Source: JBBRHQ01 sp963720735 (lineage in GTDB: Bacteria; Actinomycetota; Thermoleophilia; Solirubrobacterales; 70-9). From it: a DNA stretch of 64,000 nt. The stretch lies in assembly GCA_963720735.1 (NCBI GenBank), contig CAVRGL010000009.1, positions 94,255 through 158,254 of the forward strand, given 5' to 3'. A model generated the notes under the pieces. That model was not told the DNA's origin. It ran no database searches and was given only the letters and a program-made list of their open reading frames with translations. Below are positions 9,280 through 17,581 of this stretch, piece after piece. The stretch's first letter is position 1, and every line of letters begins with the position of its first letter. Both the position numbers and the translations under genes were made by a program.

Positions 9280-9304
9280 ATACCCCCGCCGCGAATCGCC
9301 AAAC
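9280..9304 (-). promoter_or_regulatory. SigB/SigF-type promoter for the 46-aa membrane protein
   Basis: GTTTGG-N13-GGGTAT on the minus strand. Transcription should start near 9273, giving an almost leaderless message for the ATG at 9269. Confidence 0.6.
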
Positions 9305-9308
9305 CGCT

Positions 9309-10664
9309 CTAGAGCCCGTATTCCTCGAGCAGCTTCAGCCAGATCTCGCTACGGGTCGGGAACGGCGGGACCGAGTGCCAGAGGCGCTCCATCGGCACCT
9401 CGCCGACGACTGCGATCGTCGCCGCGTGGACCCACTCCGCCGTCTCCGGCCCGACGAAGGTCGCGCCGACCAGCACTCCGTTGTCCTCGTCGACGACCAG
9501 CCTGCTTGTTCCCGGCGCGTCCTTGCCGACAAAGCTGGCGCCGGCCGTGCCGGAGGTCTCCGAATCCACCGCGCGGGCATTGATCCCCGCCGCCTTCGCC
9601 GCCGCAAGCGTCTTCCCCGTGGCCCCGACCTGCGGGTCGGTGAAGGTCACCCGGGGCGAGCCGCGCAGGTCCTCGGTCGCGGCGACGTCCTCACCGAGGA
9701 TGTGATCGGCGGCGATCCGCCCCTGGTACTTGCCCATATGGGTGAGCAGGGAGCGCCCGTTGACGTCGCCGACCGCGTAGAGCCAGCCGCTGCCGCCCAC
9801 CCGCATCTGGTCGTCGACCTCGAGGTTGCCGTCGGGGTCGACCCCGACCGTTTCCAACCCGATCTCCTTGGTTCGGGCCCTGCGGCCGACGGCGACCAGC
9901 AGCTCGTCCCCCCCGACCGTGCCCCCCTGTTCGAAATCCACCTCCAGGGAGCCGTCGCCCCGCACCGCGCTGACCTTCGCCCCGGCGCGGACCTCGACGC
10001 CCAAGCCGCGGAGCGACTCGGCGACCTGCTCCCCGGCGAAGGGCTCTTCGCGGGGAAGCAGCCGATCCTCTCCCTCGATCAGAACGACCTCGCTGCCGAG
10101 CAAGCGCCAGGCAAGCGCCAGCTCCGATCCCACCGGCCCTCCGCCGAGGACGATCAAACGCTCGGGGGCCTGCCGTGCCGTGGTCGCATCGCGGTTGTCC
10201 CAGGTGCCGACGTCATCGAGGCCGTCGATCAGCGGGATCGCGGCCTCAGAACCTGTGGCGACGACTACCGCCTGGGATGCCTCGTGCAGGTCCTCCCCGA
10301 CTGCGACGCTTCGCTCGCCCTCCAGCCTCCCCCTGCCGCGCAGCAGCTCGATCCCCCGCTCCTCGAGCCATGGGAGCTGCGAGGAGTCGTCGCGATCGTG
10401 GATCACCTCGTCACGACGGTTCAGCACCGCCTCGACGTCGATCGACCCGGAGAGGACCTCGCGCGCCCCGGGCACCCGGCGCACCTCGGCGATCAGCTCC
10501 CCGGGGCGCAGCAGCGCCTTGGACGGCATGCATGCGTAATAGGAGCACTCGCCCCCGACCAGCTCGTCCTCGACCAAACCGACGCTGAGGCCGCCCGCGG
10601 CAAGCCGGCCCGCACAGACCTCGCCGGGCGCCCCGGCACCGATCACGATCACGTCGAATTGCAT
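9309..10664 (-). CDS. FAD-dependent pyridine nucleotide-disulfide oxidoreductase
   Basis: A 451-residue protein of the dihydrolipoyl dehydrogenase/mercuric reductase family. It has the N-terminal FAD loop (VIVIGAGAPG), the redox disulfide CSYYAC followed by MPSKALL, the NAD(P)-binding GGGPVGSE, the second FAD motif LYAVGDVNG and a C-terminal dimerisation domain. The active-site HxHPTxxE motif reads PPFPTRSE here: the general-base His is replaced, so classical lipoamide chemistry is doubtful and another disulfide or quinone substrate is likely. ATG 10664 has AAGGAG seven bases upstream. A truncated second copy lies at 11810-11988. Confidence 0.85.
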   Translation of the reverse strand: MQFDVIVIGAGAPGEVCAGRLAAGGLSVGLVEDELVGGECSYYACMPSKALLRPGELIAEVRRVPGAREVLSGSIDVEAVLNRRDEVIHDRDDSSQLPWLEERGIELLRGRGRLEGERSVAVGEDLHEASQAVVVATGSEAAIPLIDGLDDVGTWDNRDATTARQAPERLIVLGGGPVGSELALAWRLLGSEVVLIEGEDRLLPREEPFAGEQVAESLRGLGVEVRAGAKVSAVRGDGSLEVDFEQGGTVGGDELLVAVGRRARTKEIGLETVGVDPDGNLEVDDQMRVGGSGWLYAVGDVNGRSLLTHMGKYQGRIAADHILGEDVAATEDLRGSPRVTFTDPQVGATGKTLAAAKAAGINARAVDSETSGTAGASFVGKDAPGTSRLVVDEDNGVLVGATFVGPETAEWVHAATIAVVGEVPMERLWHSVPPFPTRSEIWLKLLEEYGL

Positions 10665-10701
10665 CTGCACTCTCCTTCCCGCGGCGCGCCTGTTCGAATC
10701 C

Positions 10702-10733
10702 TCGGGCGGCAGGTTGATCGGGCGGCAGGTTGA
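10702..10733. repeat. 16-bp perfect tandem duplication
   Basis: TCGGGCGGCAGGTTGA occurs twice head to tail (10702-10717 and 10718-10733), just upstream of the oxidoreductase start. It lies in a stretch of gene relics and looks like a slippage duplication. Confidence 0.8.
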
Positions 10734-10944
10734 AGCAATGGCGCCGTGGTGGCGAATCGGGCGCCGGAATTTCAGGCCTCCTCGCTCTGCCGGCTTGCGT
10801 ACTCGAGCAGAAGTGCGTGGACGAAGGCTTGCGGCAGGTGCCCTGCATCTGACGCTGCGCGACGTCGAACTCCTCCGAGAGCAGACCCGGGGGTTCGCAG
10901 GAGGCCCGGTTTCGCTCGAACCAGCGGGCGCCGCCGACCCGGTT

Positions 10945-11355
10945 CCCCTGTAGTCGTAGTCGGCGAGCAGCTCGCGGAAATCGCGCAGATAGTCACCCTT
11001 GCGCTCGGGCGGGACGGCGGCGTCCTCCCGGCCCTCGTAGTGGTCGCGGGCGCCCGGCCTGAAGGCGGTGGCGCCGAGCCCGGACTCGCGGATGTCCCAG
11101 AGCTTGTGCTCGTTGTCCATCTGGTCATAGAGGGTCATCTCGCGCAGACTCTTCTCGCCGCGCAGCGCCTTCGTGCACTCCCGGGCCTTTCTCGTCGGAC
11201 CCCTCGACCGAGTCGCCCCCGAACTCGGCCAGCAGCCAGCCCTTGCCCTCGGGCAGCCCTAGGTCGGCGCCGTGCATGCCGAGGACCTTCATGTCCTCGA
11301 CCAGGACGTCGTCGACGCCCACAAGGCCGGTCGGGGTAGGGTTGCGACGGCGTCG
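10945..11355 (-). pseudogene. Truncated relic of an FAD-linked oxidase (GlcD type)
   Basis: Two frames joined near 11135 read as a fragment of the FAD-linked oxidase C-terminal domain. PTGLVGVDDVLVEDM and GKGWLLAEFGG, then EHKLWDIRESGLGAT and REDAAVPPERKGDYL, closely match the corresponding part of the intact FAD/Fe-S oxidase at 14441-17581 (PTGLEGIDRRLIEDM, DGWLLVEFGG, QRLWEIREAGLGAT, WEDAAVPPQHLGEYL). Everything before and after this ~135-residue piece, including the FAD pyrophosphate-binding part, is missing. No start or function remains. It diverges from the intact copy, so it is an old duplicate or a related gene that was lost. Confidence 0.75.
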
Positions 11356-11381
11356 CCCGTTCTCGCGGGCCGGCGGCCGCC

Positions 11382-11810
11382 TCAACTCCCCTTGATCCGG
11401 CGAGCCAGAAAGATCTCGACCCCCACCAGCATGAGGAAGGCGAGGGTCGCGGCGAACGAGCCGAGGAACCAGGAAGCCGTGCCGCCGAAGGCCTCGACCT
11501 CGGCCAGACAGACGCCCAGGCCGCCGCCGACGGAGAGAAAGCTGATCGAGCTGCCGAGGGCGATCACGTCCGGACTCTCGCCGCTCGGCCGGTCCCTGAA
11601 GCCACGAGTCATGACCGCCTCGAGCAGCGCGAAGGAGACCAGCGCCCCCGCCGCAAAGAGGAAGATCTCACCGACCGAGGCGGAGCCCAGCTCCTCCGTG
11701 AGCAGGCCGAAGCTGGCAGTGATTGTGACTGAATAGCCGTAGGCGGTGGCATTATTTCGCAGCGCGGTCTGGGTCTCCTCGATCAGGCCCGGCTTGCCAC
11801 CCTCGCTCAT
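11382..11810 (-). CDS. Four-helix membrane protein, conserved hypothetical
   Basis: A 142-residue protein with four hydrophobic helices (for instance EIFLFAAGALVSFALLEAVM and WFLGSFAATLAFLMLVGVEI). ATG 11810 precedes MSEGGKPGLIEETQTALRNN, a plausible cytoplasmic N-terminus. There is no clear ribosome site; the upstream bases belong to a gene relic, so expression may have changed. No family recognised. Confidence 0.55.
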   Translation of the reverse strand: MSEGGKPGLIEETQTALRNNATAYGYSVTITASFGLLTEELGSASVGEIFLFAAGALVSFALLEAVMTRGFRDRPSGESPDVIALGSSISFLSVGGGLGVCLAEVEAFGGTASWFLGSFAATLAFLMLVGVEIFLARRIKGS

Positions 11811-11988
11811 AGGGCGAAGTCTTCGCCTGGGTCCGGACGTCCGCGGATGCCGGGCACCCGTCGCACCTCGGCCAGCAGTTCCCCCGGCTCGGCCAGCAGT
11901 TCCCCCGGCCGAAGCTGTGCCTTGGAAGGCATGCACGCGCAATATTCGCCGGCGCTCCGGCTCTGATCACGATCACGTCGAACTGCAT
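11810..11988 (-). pseudogene. N-terminal relic of the FAD disulfide oxidoreductase
   Basis: The first 13 residues MQFDVIVIRAGAP match the start of the intact enzyme at 10664 (MQFDVIVIGAGAP). A deletion then removes about 27 codons, and after a frame change ACMPSKAQLRPGELLAE and VRRVPGIRG match the redox-site region. The sequence ends at 11810. An internal 7-residue duplication (PGELLAE twice) comes from the 21-bp tandem repeat at 11867-11908. Clearly a nonfunctional partial copy. Confidence 0.8.
11867..11908. repeat. 21-bp perfect tandem duplication inside relic
   Basis: A 21-base unit (11867-11887) is repeated exactly at 11888-11908. On the minus strand it duplicates PGELLAE in frame within the oxidoreductase relic. 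Confidence 0.85.
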
Positions 11989-12024
11989 TCCCGCCGCTCC
12001 TTGGCGTTCGTCGCATGTTCGAGC

Positions 12025-12405
12025 CTAATCGATCGTGGCGGCACGGCCGCCACCGTCGGCGAGCATCCGGGCATGCAGCAGGCCGCCGAGGCAGAACCCC
12101 GCCGCGACCACCGCGTTCGCCAGAGCCACCCGCCGGCGGCTCCGATCGGCGGCTCCGAATCCAACGGCGGTGAGGCCGTGGATGCCGTCGACCAAGGCGC
12201 CGGCCAGGACCAGGCGGCGATCCGCGCGGAAGCCGACCAGGACCGCCTCGGCGAGATGCCTGGCTCCGAGCATCCGCGCGACCAGAATGGCCCGGCGGTC
12301 CCTGGCGGCCCCCACGGTCGCGAGGATCGGGCCCGGATAGAGGAGCAGGGCCCCGCCGAAGGCGAGCCTGGCGAGGGCGGTGGGGTGAGGCGGCTCGCTG
12401 ATCAG
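12025..12405 (-). CDS. Small membrane protein, conserved hypothetical
   Basis: About 126 residues with several hydrophobic segments (ALARLAFGGALLLYPGPILATVG, RRLVLAGALVDGIHGLTAVG given in part; ANAVVAAGFCLGGLLHARM). The frame leaves the GH15 stop codon by a 4-base overlap; no ATG or GTG is available there, so a CTG at 12405 (after GGAGG) or an internal ATG is the start. Last gene of the operon that begins with the TPP enzyme. Function unknown. Confidence 0.5.
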   Translation of the reverse strand: MISEPPHPTALARLAFGGALLLYPGPILATVGAARDRRAILVARMLGARHLAEAVLVGFRADRRLVLAGALVDGIHGLTAVGFGAADRSRRRVALANAVVAAGFCLGGLLHARMLADGGGRAATID

Positions 12406-14234
12406 CCCGCCTCCGCCGGATCGGACGGCTTCCCCTCGGTCCCGCCGGCAAGGTGGGCGGCCGCCGTAATCAGCGAAAGGTGGCTGAGCGCCTGCGGGAA
12501 ATTGCCGAGCAGAGAGCCGTCGGAGGGGTCGATCTCCTCCGAGAATAGGCCCAAGTCGTTGGAGCGTTCGACCATTTCCTCCATCATCGCCGCCGCCCGC
12601 TCGCGATCGCCCAGCCGCGCCAGCGCCTCGATCAGCCAATAGGAACAGGCGACAAAGGCGCCCTCTCTTTCCCGCATCTCCCAGAACCGGTAGATCAGTG
12701 GCGAGCCTTCGATCGGGCAGAGCCGCTCGAGCATCCGCTCGACCATCGCCCGCAGCCGCTGCGGATGCGGATAGCCCACCCGCGTCGCCAGGAGCATGTC
12801 GGTATCGAGTGAGCCCGAGCCTGGGTATTGCTCATAGGCTCCGAGCTCATCCGACCAGCAGCGCTCCTCGATGTAGCGCTCGACCGCAGCGGCTTCCCGA
12901 CGCCAGAGGTCGAGGCGGCGCGCGTCGGCCGGGACTTCGCCCCGGGCCGCAAGCTCCAGGATCCGCCTCAGGGCGAGCCACACCGACAGCTTCCCCTGCG
13001 TGTAGTGACGGGTTTGCGGCAGCTCCCACATTCCCGAGTCCTCGCAGCCCCAGATGCCGGCGGCATGATCGGCGACCCTCGCCAACAGCTCGCCGCTGCT
13101 GGGGTCGAGTGAGCCGCCGTCCGCGACGAAGAGGTATGCGGTCTGCATCGTGTCGCCGTAGCCACCGAGCTGCAGCTGCCCGGCGGCGGAGTTTCCGGCC
13201 TGGACGGGCCGCGAGTCCAAATAGCCGCGAAGTTCGGGTTTCTCGACCTCGTCGCCAGGGCGCGAGCCGTCGAGCCCGTAGAGGACGTCCACCTTCGGAT
13301 CGCTGCCCGCGATCGCGCCGAGCAACCAGGCGAGCGAGGCATGGACCTGGTTTCGGTAACCCAGGTTGAGCATCGCGTCAAGCGTGAAGCAGCCATCGCG
13401 CACCCAGCAGAAGCGGTAGTCGTAGTTCCGATCCCCGCCGATCCGCTCGGGCAGCGAGCTGGTCGGAGCGGCGACGATTCCCCCGGTCGGGGCGTGGACG
13501 AGCGCCGCGAGAGTGAGGGCGCTGCGGAGAACCGCTTCGCGCCAGGGGCCCTGGTAGCTGCAACGCTTCGACCAGGCGTTCCAGTACTCGCGAGTCTCCT
13601 CGAGGCGGCGCTCGATCTCCCCCCGGGAGAAGCGTGCGATCGGGCCGCGGTCGAAGGCGGTCAGGGCGAGGATGGCACTCTGCCCATCACCCAGCTGGAT
13701 TCTCCCCTCCGCGTCGGGCCCGCGCAGGTACGGCCCGGGGCAGCCCCAGGACTGCAGCAGCAGCCCCAGCGCATCGCGGCGAAAGACGACGCCCTCCTCG
13801 CCGCCGAACGGTTCGCACCCCGCCTGCTCCCAGCCGAACCGAGGCGCCACCCGATAGGCAAGCTCGGTCTCTCCGGAGACGCATTCGCATCGGCGAACGA
13901 GCTCACGCCAGCGCCCGGAGCCAGTGGCGGCGACGGTCAGCGCATCGGTGACCCGGACGACGCCGCCATCGGTGTAGTAGGTGGTCTCGATCACGTTGGT
14001 CCGCGGTAGGTAGCGGCGCTCGCACTCGTGCACCGCAGTGGGTGCGAGGCGGAAGGACCCGCCACGCTGCGGGTCCAACAGCGCGGCGAACACCGGTGGA
14101 TCGGAGAACGTCGGCAGGCAGAGCCAGTCGATCGCGCCGTCAAGGCTAAGGAGCGCGACCGTGTGCTCGTCGCCGAGCAGACCGTAGTCCCCGATCGGCG
14201 CGAAGCCCCCCACCCGTTCCGGCCGGCGGCGCAC
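12402..14234 (-). CDS. Glycoside hydrolase family 15 (glucoamylase/trehalase-like)
   Basis: A 610-residue cytoplasmic protein, typical length for bacterial GH15. The N-terminal beta domain starts GFAPIGDYGLLGDEHTVALL, with DGAIDWLCLPTFSDPPVFAALL. The (alpha/alpha)6 barrel has YDYRFCWVRDGCFTLDAMLN, the catalytic-acid region WGCEDSGMWELPQTRHYTQGK (given in part), and the catalytic-base region GLFSEEIDPSDGSLLGNFPQA given as SEEID. Actinobacterial members of this type hydrolyse trehalose or alpha-glucans. The GTG start lies 10 bases after the stop of the zinc-ribbon gene, so it is cotranscribed with the TPP operon. No signal peptide. Confidence 0.85.
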   Translation of the reverse strand: MRRRPERVGGFAPIGDYGLLGDEHTVALLSLDGAIDWLCLPTFSDPPVFAALLDPQRGGSFRLAPTAVHECERRYLPRTNVIETTYYTDGGVVRVTDALTVAATGSGRWRELVRRCECVSGETELAYRVAPRFGWEQAGCEPFGGEEGVVFRRDALGLLLQSWGCPGPYLRGPDAEGRIQLGDGQSAILALTAFDRGPIARFSRGEIERRLEETREYWNAWSKRCSYQGPWREAVLRSALTLAALVHAPTGGIVAAPTSSLPERIGGDRNYDYRFCWVRDGCFTLDAMLNLGYRNQVHASLAWLLGAIAGSDPKVDVLYGLDGSRPGDEVEKPELRGYLDSRPVQAGNSAAGQLQLGGYGDTMQTAYLFVADGGSLDPSSGELLARVADHAAGIWGCEDSGMWELPQTRHYTQGKLSVWLALRRILELAARGEVPADARRLDLWRREAAAVERYIEERCWSDELGAYEQYPGSGSLDTDMLLATRVGYPHPQRLRAMVERMLERLCPIEGSPLIYRFWEMREREGAFVACSYWLIEALARLGDRERAAAMMEEMVERSNDLGLFSEEIDPSDGSLLGNFPQALSHLSLITAAAHLAGGTEGKPSDPAEAG

Positions 14235-14243
14235 CGCCCCAGC

Positions 14244-14444
14244 CTAGGCGCCAAGCGAGCGGAGCATCCCGCCGCCCTTTGACGATCTCCACTCCTGGCC
14301 CTGGCAGGCGGGGCAGACCGGGAGGTTCGTGACGGACCCTTCGGGCACCCTGTGAGCGGTACGGCAGCGGATGCATTCGTACTCACCGAAGGTCACGGTT
14401 TCGCCCGCAAGGAAGGGCCCATCCCGCATGTAAGGCACCTTCAT
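14244..14444 (-). CDS. Small zinc-ribbon protein
   Basis: A 66-residue protein with two CxxC knuckles, CIRC at 24-27 and CPAC at 44-47, spaced as in zinc ribbons. The N-terminal MKVPYMRDGPFLAGETVTFG forms a beta-rich lead. Its ATG overlaps the stop of the FAD/Fe-S oxidase by 4 nt (ATGA), so it is coupled to it. Role unknown. Confidence 0.7.
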   Translation of the reverse strand: MKVPYMRDGPFLAGETVTFGEYECIRCRTAHRVPEGSVTNLPVCPACQGQEWRSSKGGGMLRSLGA

Positions 14445-17400
14445 CGCGACCTCGCAAGCGTGGCGACCCCTACCGCCGCCGCCACCGCCCCCGCCGCTAT
14501 CAGGGGTCCCCGCGCTCCGCCACCATCCAGCACGACGTCGGGATAGGCCCGTTCCGGACACCCGTCGGAGGGCCCGGCGCCCCCGGCCTCGAGCGCCATC
14601 TTGACCACCTGGGCGGTGTGCAGGGGGCGCCGATCCGTCAGCTCGGCGACCTGGGTCTTGCAGGAGAAGCCGTCGGCGATCACGATCGTCTCCTTCGGAA
14701 CATCGCGCACCCGCGGCATCAGTCGTCGCTCGCCGATCTGGCGGGAGATCTCGTCGTGGCTGCGCTCGAAGCCGAAGGACCCGGCGAGGCCGCAGCAGCC
14801 GGAGTCGAGGATCTCGAATCGCAGGCCGAGGCGTCGGTAGAGCTCGGACTCGGCGCTCATCCCCATCACTGCCTGCTGGTGGCAGTGACCGTGCACGATT
14901 GCCTCGCGCTCGAGGCGCGGCGGGTCCCATTCGGGCGCGTGCCGCTGAAGGAACTCCGCCAGCGTCAGGGTCTGCAACGAGAGGCGCTTGGCACTTTCTG
15001 AGTGCGGCATCAGCCCGGGCAGCTCGTCGCGGAAGGACGCGACACAGCTCGGCTCGATTCCCACCACCGGTACGCCGGCGACGATATGCGGCTGCAGAGC
15101 ATCGAGCATCCGCTCCCAGAAGCGCTTTGCGGTTTCGAGCATCCCGTAGTCGTAGAGCGGCCGCCCGCAGCAGAGCGGCGGCTCGGGAACGACCACCCGA
15201 TGGCCGGTGTCCTCGAGGACCTCAACCGCGGCCTTCATCGGCTCGGGGTGCAGGAAGTTGTTGAAGGTGTCGGGGAAGAGGACCACCGGCGGGCCGTCCG
15301 GGTTGACGGTGCCGCGCTTCGCGAACCAGCTCTTGAAGGTCTCGTGGGCAAACGGCGGCATCGCCCGTTTCACCGCCAGTCCGCCGGCGCGCTTGACGAG
15401 CGCCGATACCCCGGGAGTCTGGGTCAGCGTGTTGGCGAGGCGGGGCATCCGCGCCGCGATCCGGGCGTGGAACATGATCAGCCCCATCGAGTAGGCGGGG
15501 ATGGGCCGGAGGCGGTGGCGATAGTGGTGGGATAGGAACTCGGCCTTGTAGGTGGCCATGTCGACGCTGACCGGGCACTCGCCCTTGCAGCCCTTGCAGG
15601 AGAGGCAGAGGTCGAGCGCACCCTCGACCTCGGAGGAGCGAAAGCCGTCGGTGATCGTCCGACCCTCCAGCATCTCGTAGAGGATCCGCGCCCGCCCCCT
15701 GGTCGAGTGCTCCTCGTCGAGGGTCGCCATGTAACTCGGGCACATCGTCCCGCTGTCGGTCTCGCGGCACTTGCCGGCTCCGACGCAGCGCAGCGCCGCG
15801 TGGGCGAAGCTTCCCCCGTCCTCGCCGTAGGCGAAATGGGTATCGACCTCGGGCGGGTCGTAACCCGCGCCCAGCTTCATGTTGGAGACGATCGGATAAG
15901 GGTCGACGACCTTGTGCGGGTTCATCCGGTTCCCCGGGTCCCAGATCCGCTTCATCTCGCGGAACGCGTCGAGCAGCTCCGAGCCGTACATCTTCTCCAG
16001 CAGCTCGGCGCGCTGCTGCCCGTCGCCGTGCTCGCCGGAGAGCGAGCCTCCGTAGCCGACCACCAGCTCGGCCGCCTCGTCGAGGAACCGCCGCCAGTCG
16101 CGCAGCCCTCCCGCCGTGCGGAGGTCGAAGTTGATCCGGCAGTGCACGCAGCCGTCGCCGAAGTGCCCGTAGAGCGCAGCGCGATAGTCGTAGGCGTCGA
16201 GCAGGTCGCTGAAGCGGCGCAGGTATTCGCCCAGGTGCTGCGGCGGCACGGCAGCGTCCTCCCAGCCCGGCCAGTGGTCGCGCTCCATCGGGACGTATGA
16301 GGTCGCCCCGAGCCCCGCCTCGCGGATCTCCCATAGCCTCTGCTCCTCGCCGACGTCGTCGAAGAGCTTGATCTCCGGGGTGCTCGAGCCCTTGCGCAGC
16401 GCCTCGATGCAGCCACGCGCATGCTCGTGGGATTCCTCACGGGTCTGGCCGCCGAACTCGACCAAGAGCCAACCATCCCCGTCGGGCAGCATCGGCACCT
16501 CGGCCGAATGCGACCCCTTGACCAACATGTCCTCGATCAGCCGGCGGTCGATTCCCTCCAGTCCGGTCGGGCCGAATTCGAGGATCTCTGGGACGTGATC
16601 GGCCGCGAGGTGGATATGCGGATATCCGAGGACCAGCAGGGAGCGCACCGGTGGCGAAGGGACGAGGCGCACCGTCGCCTCGAGAACCGCCGCCAGCGTC
16701 CCTTCGGACCCGACCAGCGCCCTGGCGACGTTGAAACCGTGCTCGGGCAGCAGCTCATCGAGGTTGTAGCCCGAGACTCGCCGCGGAATGTCGGGGAAAC
16801 GCTCGCGGACCAGCTCGGCGTAGCGGTCGCGCAGCTCCCGCATGCCCTCGTAGATCTCGCCGCGGCGACCGCCGCGGGCGATGATCTCGGCCAGCTCCTC
16901 CTCCGAGGTCGGCCCGACCCGCATTCGCAGGCCCTCATAGGTGAGGACCTCGAGCTCCTCGACATTGTCAGCGGTGCGCCCGGCCATGATCGAGTGAACG
17001 CCGCAGGAGTTGTTGCCGATCATGCCGCCGAAGGTCGCGTAGGCGTGTGTCGAGGTGTCCGGCGCGAAGGTGAGGTTGTGCTCGGCCTCGGTCCGGTTCG
17101 AGAGCTGGTCTCGGATCACTCCGGGCTCGACCCGGGCGATCCGCCGCTCGGGATCGACCTCGATGATCTCGCGCAGGTACTTGGAGTAGTCGATCACCAC
17201 CGCGACGTTGGTCGTCTCCCCCGAGAGGCTTGTGGCGCAGCCGCGTGAGAGCACCGGGGCGCCGTGGTCGCGACAGACAGCCATCGCCGCAACCACATCA
17301 TCGGTGCTGCGAGGAACGACGACCCCGATCGGCGGCTGGCGGTAGTTCGAACTGTCATGAGAGTAGGCCGCCCTGCTGCCGGCGTCGAAGCGAACCTCTC

Positions 17401-17581
17401 CGCGGACCGCGTCGCGAAGCGCCCCCTCGAGCCTCTGCCCATCGATCCGGTCGATGCCCGCCGGGGCGAGCGTCTCGTGGCCTCCCCCGGAGTCGACGGC
17501 GTCATCTGCGCTCACCCCGTGCTGGGCGCGCCACCGAGCCACTGCCGGATGGGTCCAACCGCGATGCTCGGCGGTGCTCAT
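14441..17581 (-). CDS. FAD-binding and (4Fe-4S)-binding oxidoreductase (GlcD-GlpC fusion)
   Basis: A 1046-residue fusion like E. coli YdiJ. Residues about 50-270 are an FAD PCMH domain (VLSRGCATSLSGETTN, TFGGMIGNNSCGVHS), followed by an FAD-linked oxidase C-terminal domain with ALYGHFGDGCVHCRI. Then come an iron-sulfur module (CVGAGKCRETDSGTMCPSY and CLSCKGCKGECPVSVD) and two Cys-rich CCG domains (CCGRPLYDYG, CCGLAGSFGFE). Such proteins oxidise D-2-hydroxyacids (D-lactate, glycolate, D-2-hydroxyglutarate) and pass electrons through Fe-S centres. The ATG at 17581 overlaps the enolase-superfamily stop. A relic of a related FAD domain lies at 10945-11355. Confidence 0.9.
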   Translation of the reverse strand: MSTAEHRGWTHPAVARWRAQHGVSADDAVDSGGGHETLAPAGIDRIDGQRLEGALRDAVRGEVRFDAGSRAAYSHDSSNYRQPPIGVVVPRSTDDVVAAMAVCRDHGAPVLSRGCATSLSGETTNVAVVIDYSKYLREIIEVDPERRIARVEPGVIRDQLSNRTEAEHNLTFAPDTSTHAYATFGGMIGNNSCGVHSIMAGRTADNVEELEVLTYEGLRMRVGPTSEEELAEIIARGGRRGEIYEGMRELRDRYAELVRERFPDIPRRVSGYNLDELLPEHGFNVARALVGSEGTLAAVLEATVRLVPSPPVRSLLVLGYPHIHLAADHVPEILEFGPTGLEGIDRRLIEDMLVKGSHSAEVPMLPDGDGWLLVEFGGQTREESHEHARGCIEALRKGSSTPEIKLFDDVGEEQRLWEIREAGLGATSYVPMERDHWPGWEDAAVPPQHLGEYLRRFSDLLDAYDYRAALYGHFGDGCVHCRINFDLRTAGGLRDWRRFLDEAAELVVGYGGSLSGEHGDGQQRAELLEKMYGSELLDAFREMKRIWDPGNRMNPHKVVDPYPIVSNMKLGAGYDPPEVDTHFAYGEDGGSFAHAALRCVGAGKCRETDSGTMCPSYMATLDEEHSTRGRARILYEMLEGRTITDGFRSSEVEGALDLCLSCKGCKGECPVSVDMATYKAEFLSHHYRHRLRPIPAYSMGLIMFHARIAARMPRLANTLTQTPGVSALVKRAGGLAVKRAMPPFAHETFKSWFAKRGTVNPDGPPVVLFPDTFNNFLHPEPMKAAVEVLEDTGHRVVVPEPPLCCGRPLYDYGMLETAKRFWERMLDALQPHIVAGVPVVGIEPSCVASFRDELPGLMPHSESAKRLSLQTLTLAEFLQRHAPEWDPPRLEREAIVHGHCHQQAVMGMSAESELYRRLGLRFEILDSGCCGLAGSFGFERSHDEISRQIGERRLMPRVRDVPKETIVIADGFSCKTQVAELTDRRPLHTAQVVKMALEAGGAGPSDGCPERAYPDVVLDGGGARGPLIAAGAVAAAVGVATLARSR

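Noticed and set aside
10686..10705. tRNA T-arm-like string GTTCGAATC
   Set aside because: The flanking five bases do not pair into a T-stem and no acceptor, D or anticodon arm can be built around it.
9273..10733. 486-codon plus-strand open frame across the disulfide oxidoreductase
   Set aside because: Shadow frame; the opposite strand has the full FAD/NAD motif set.
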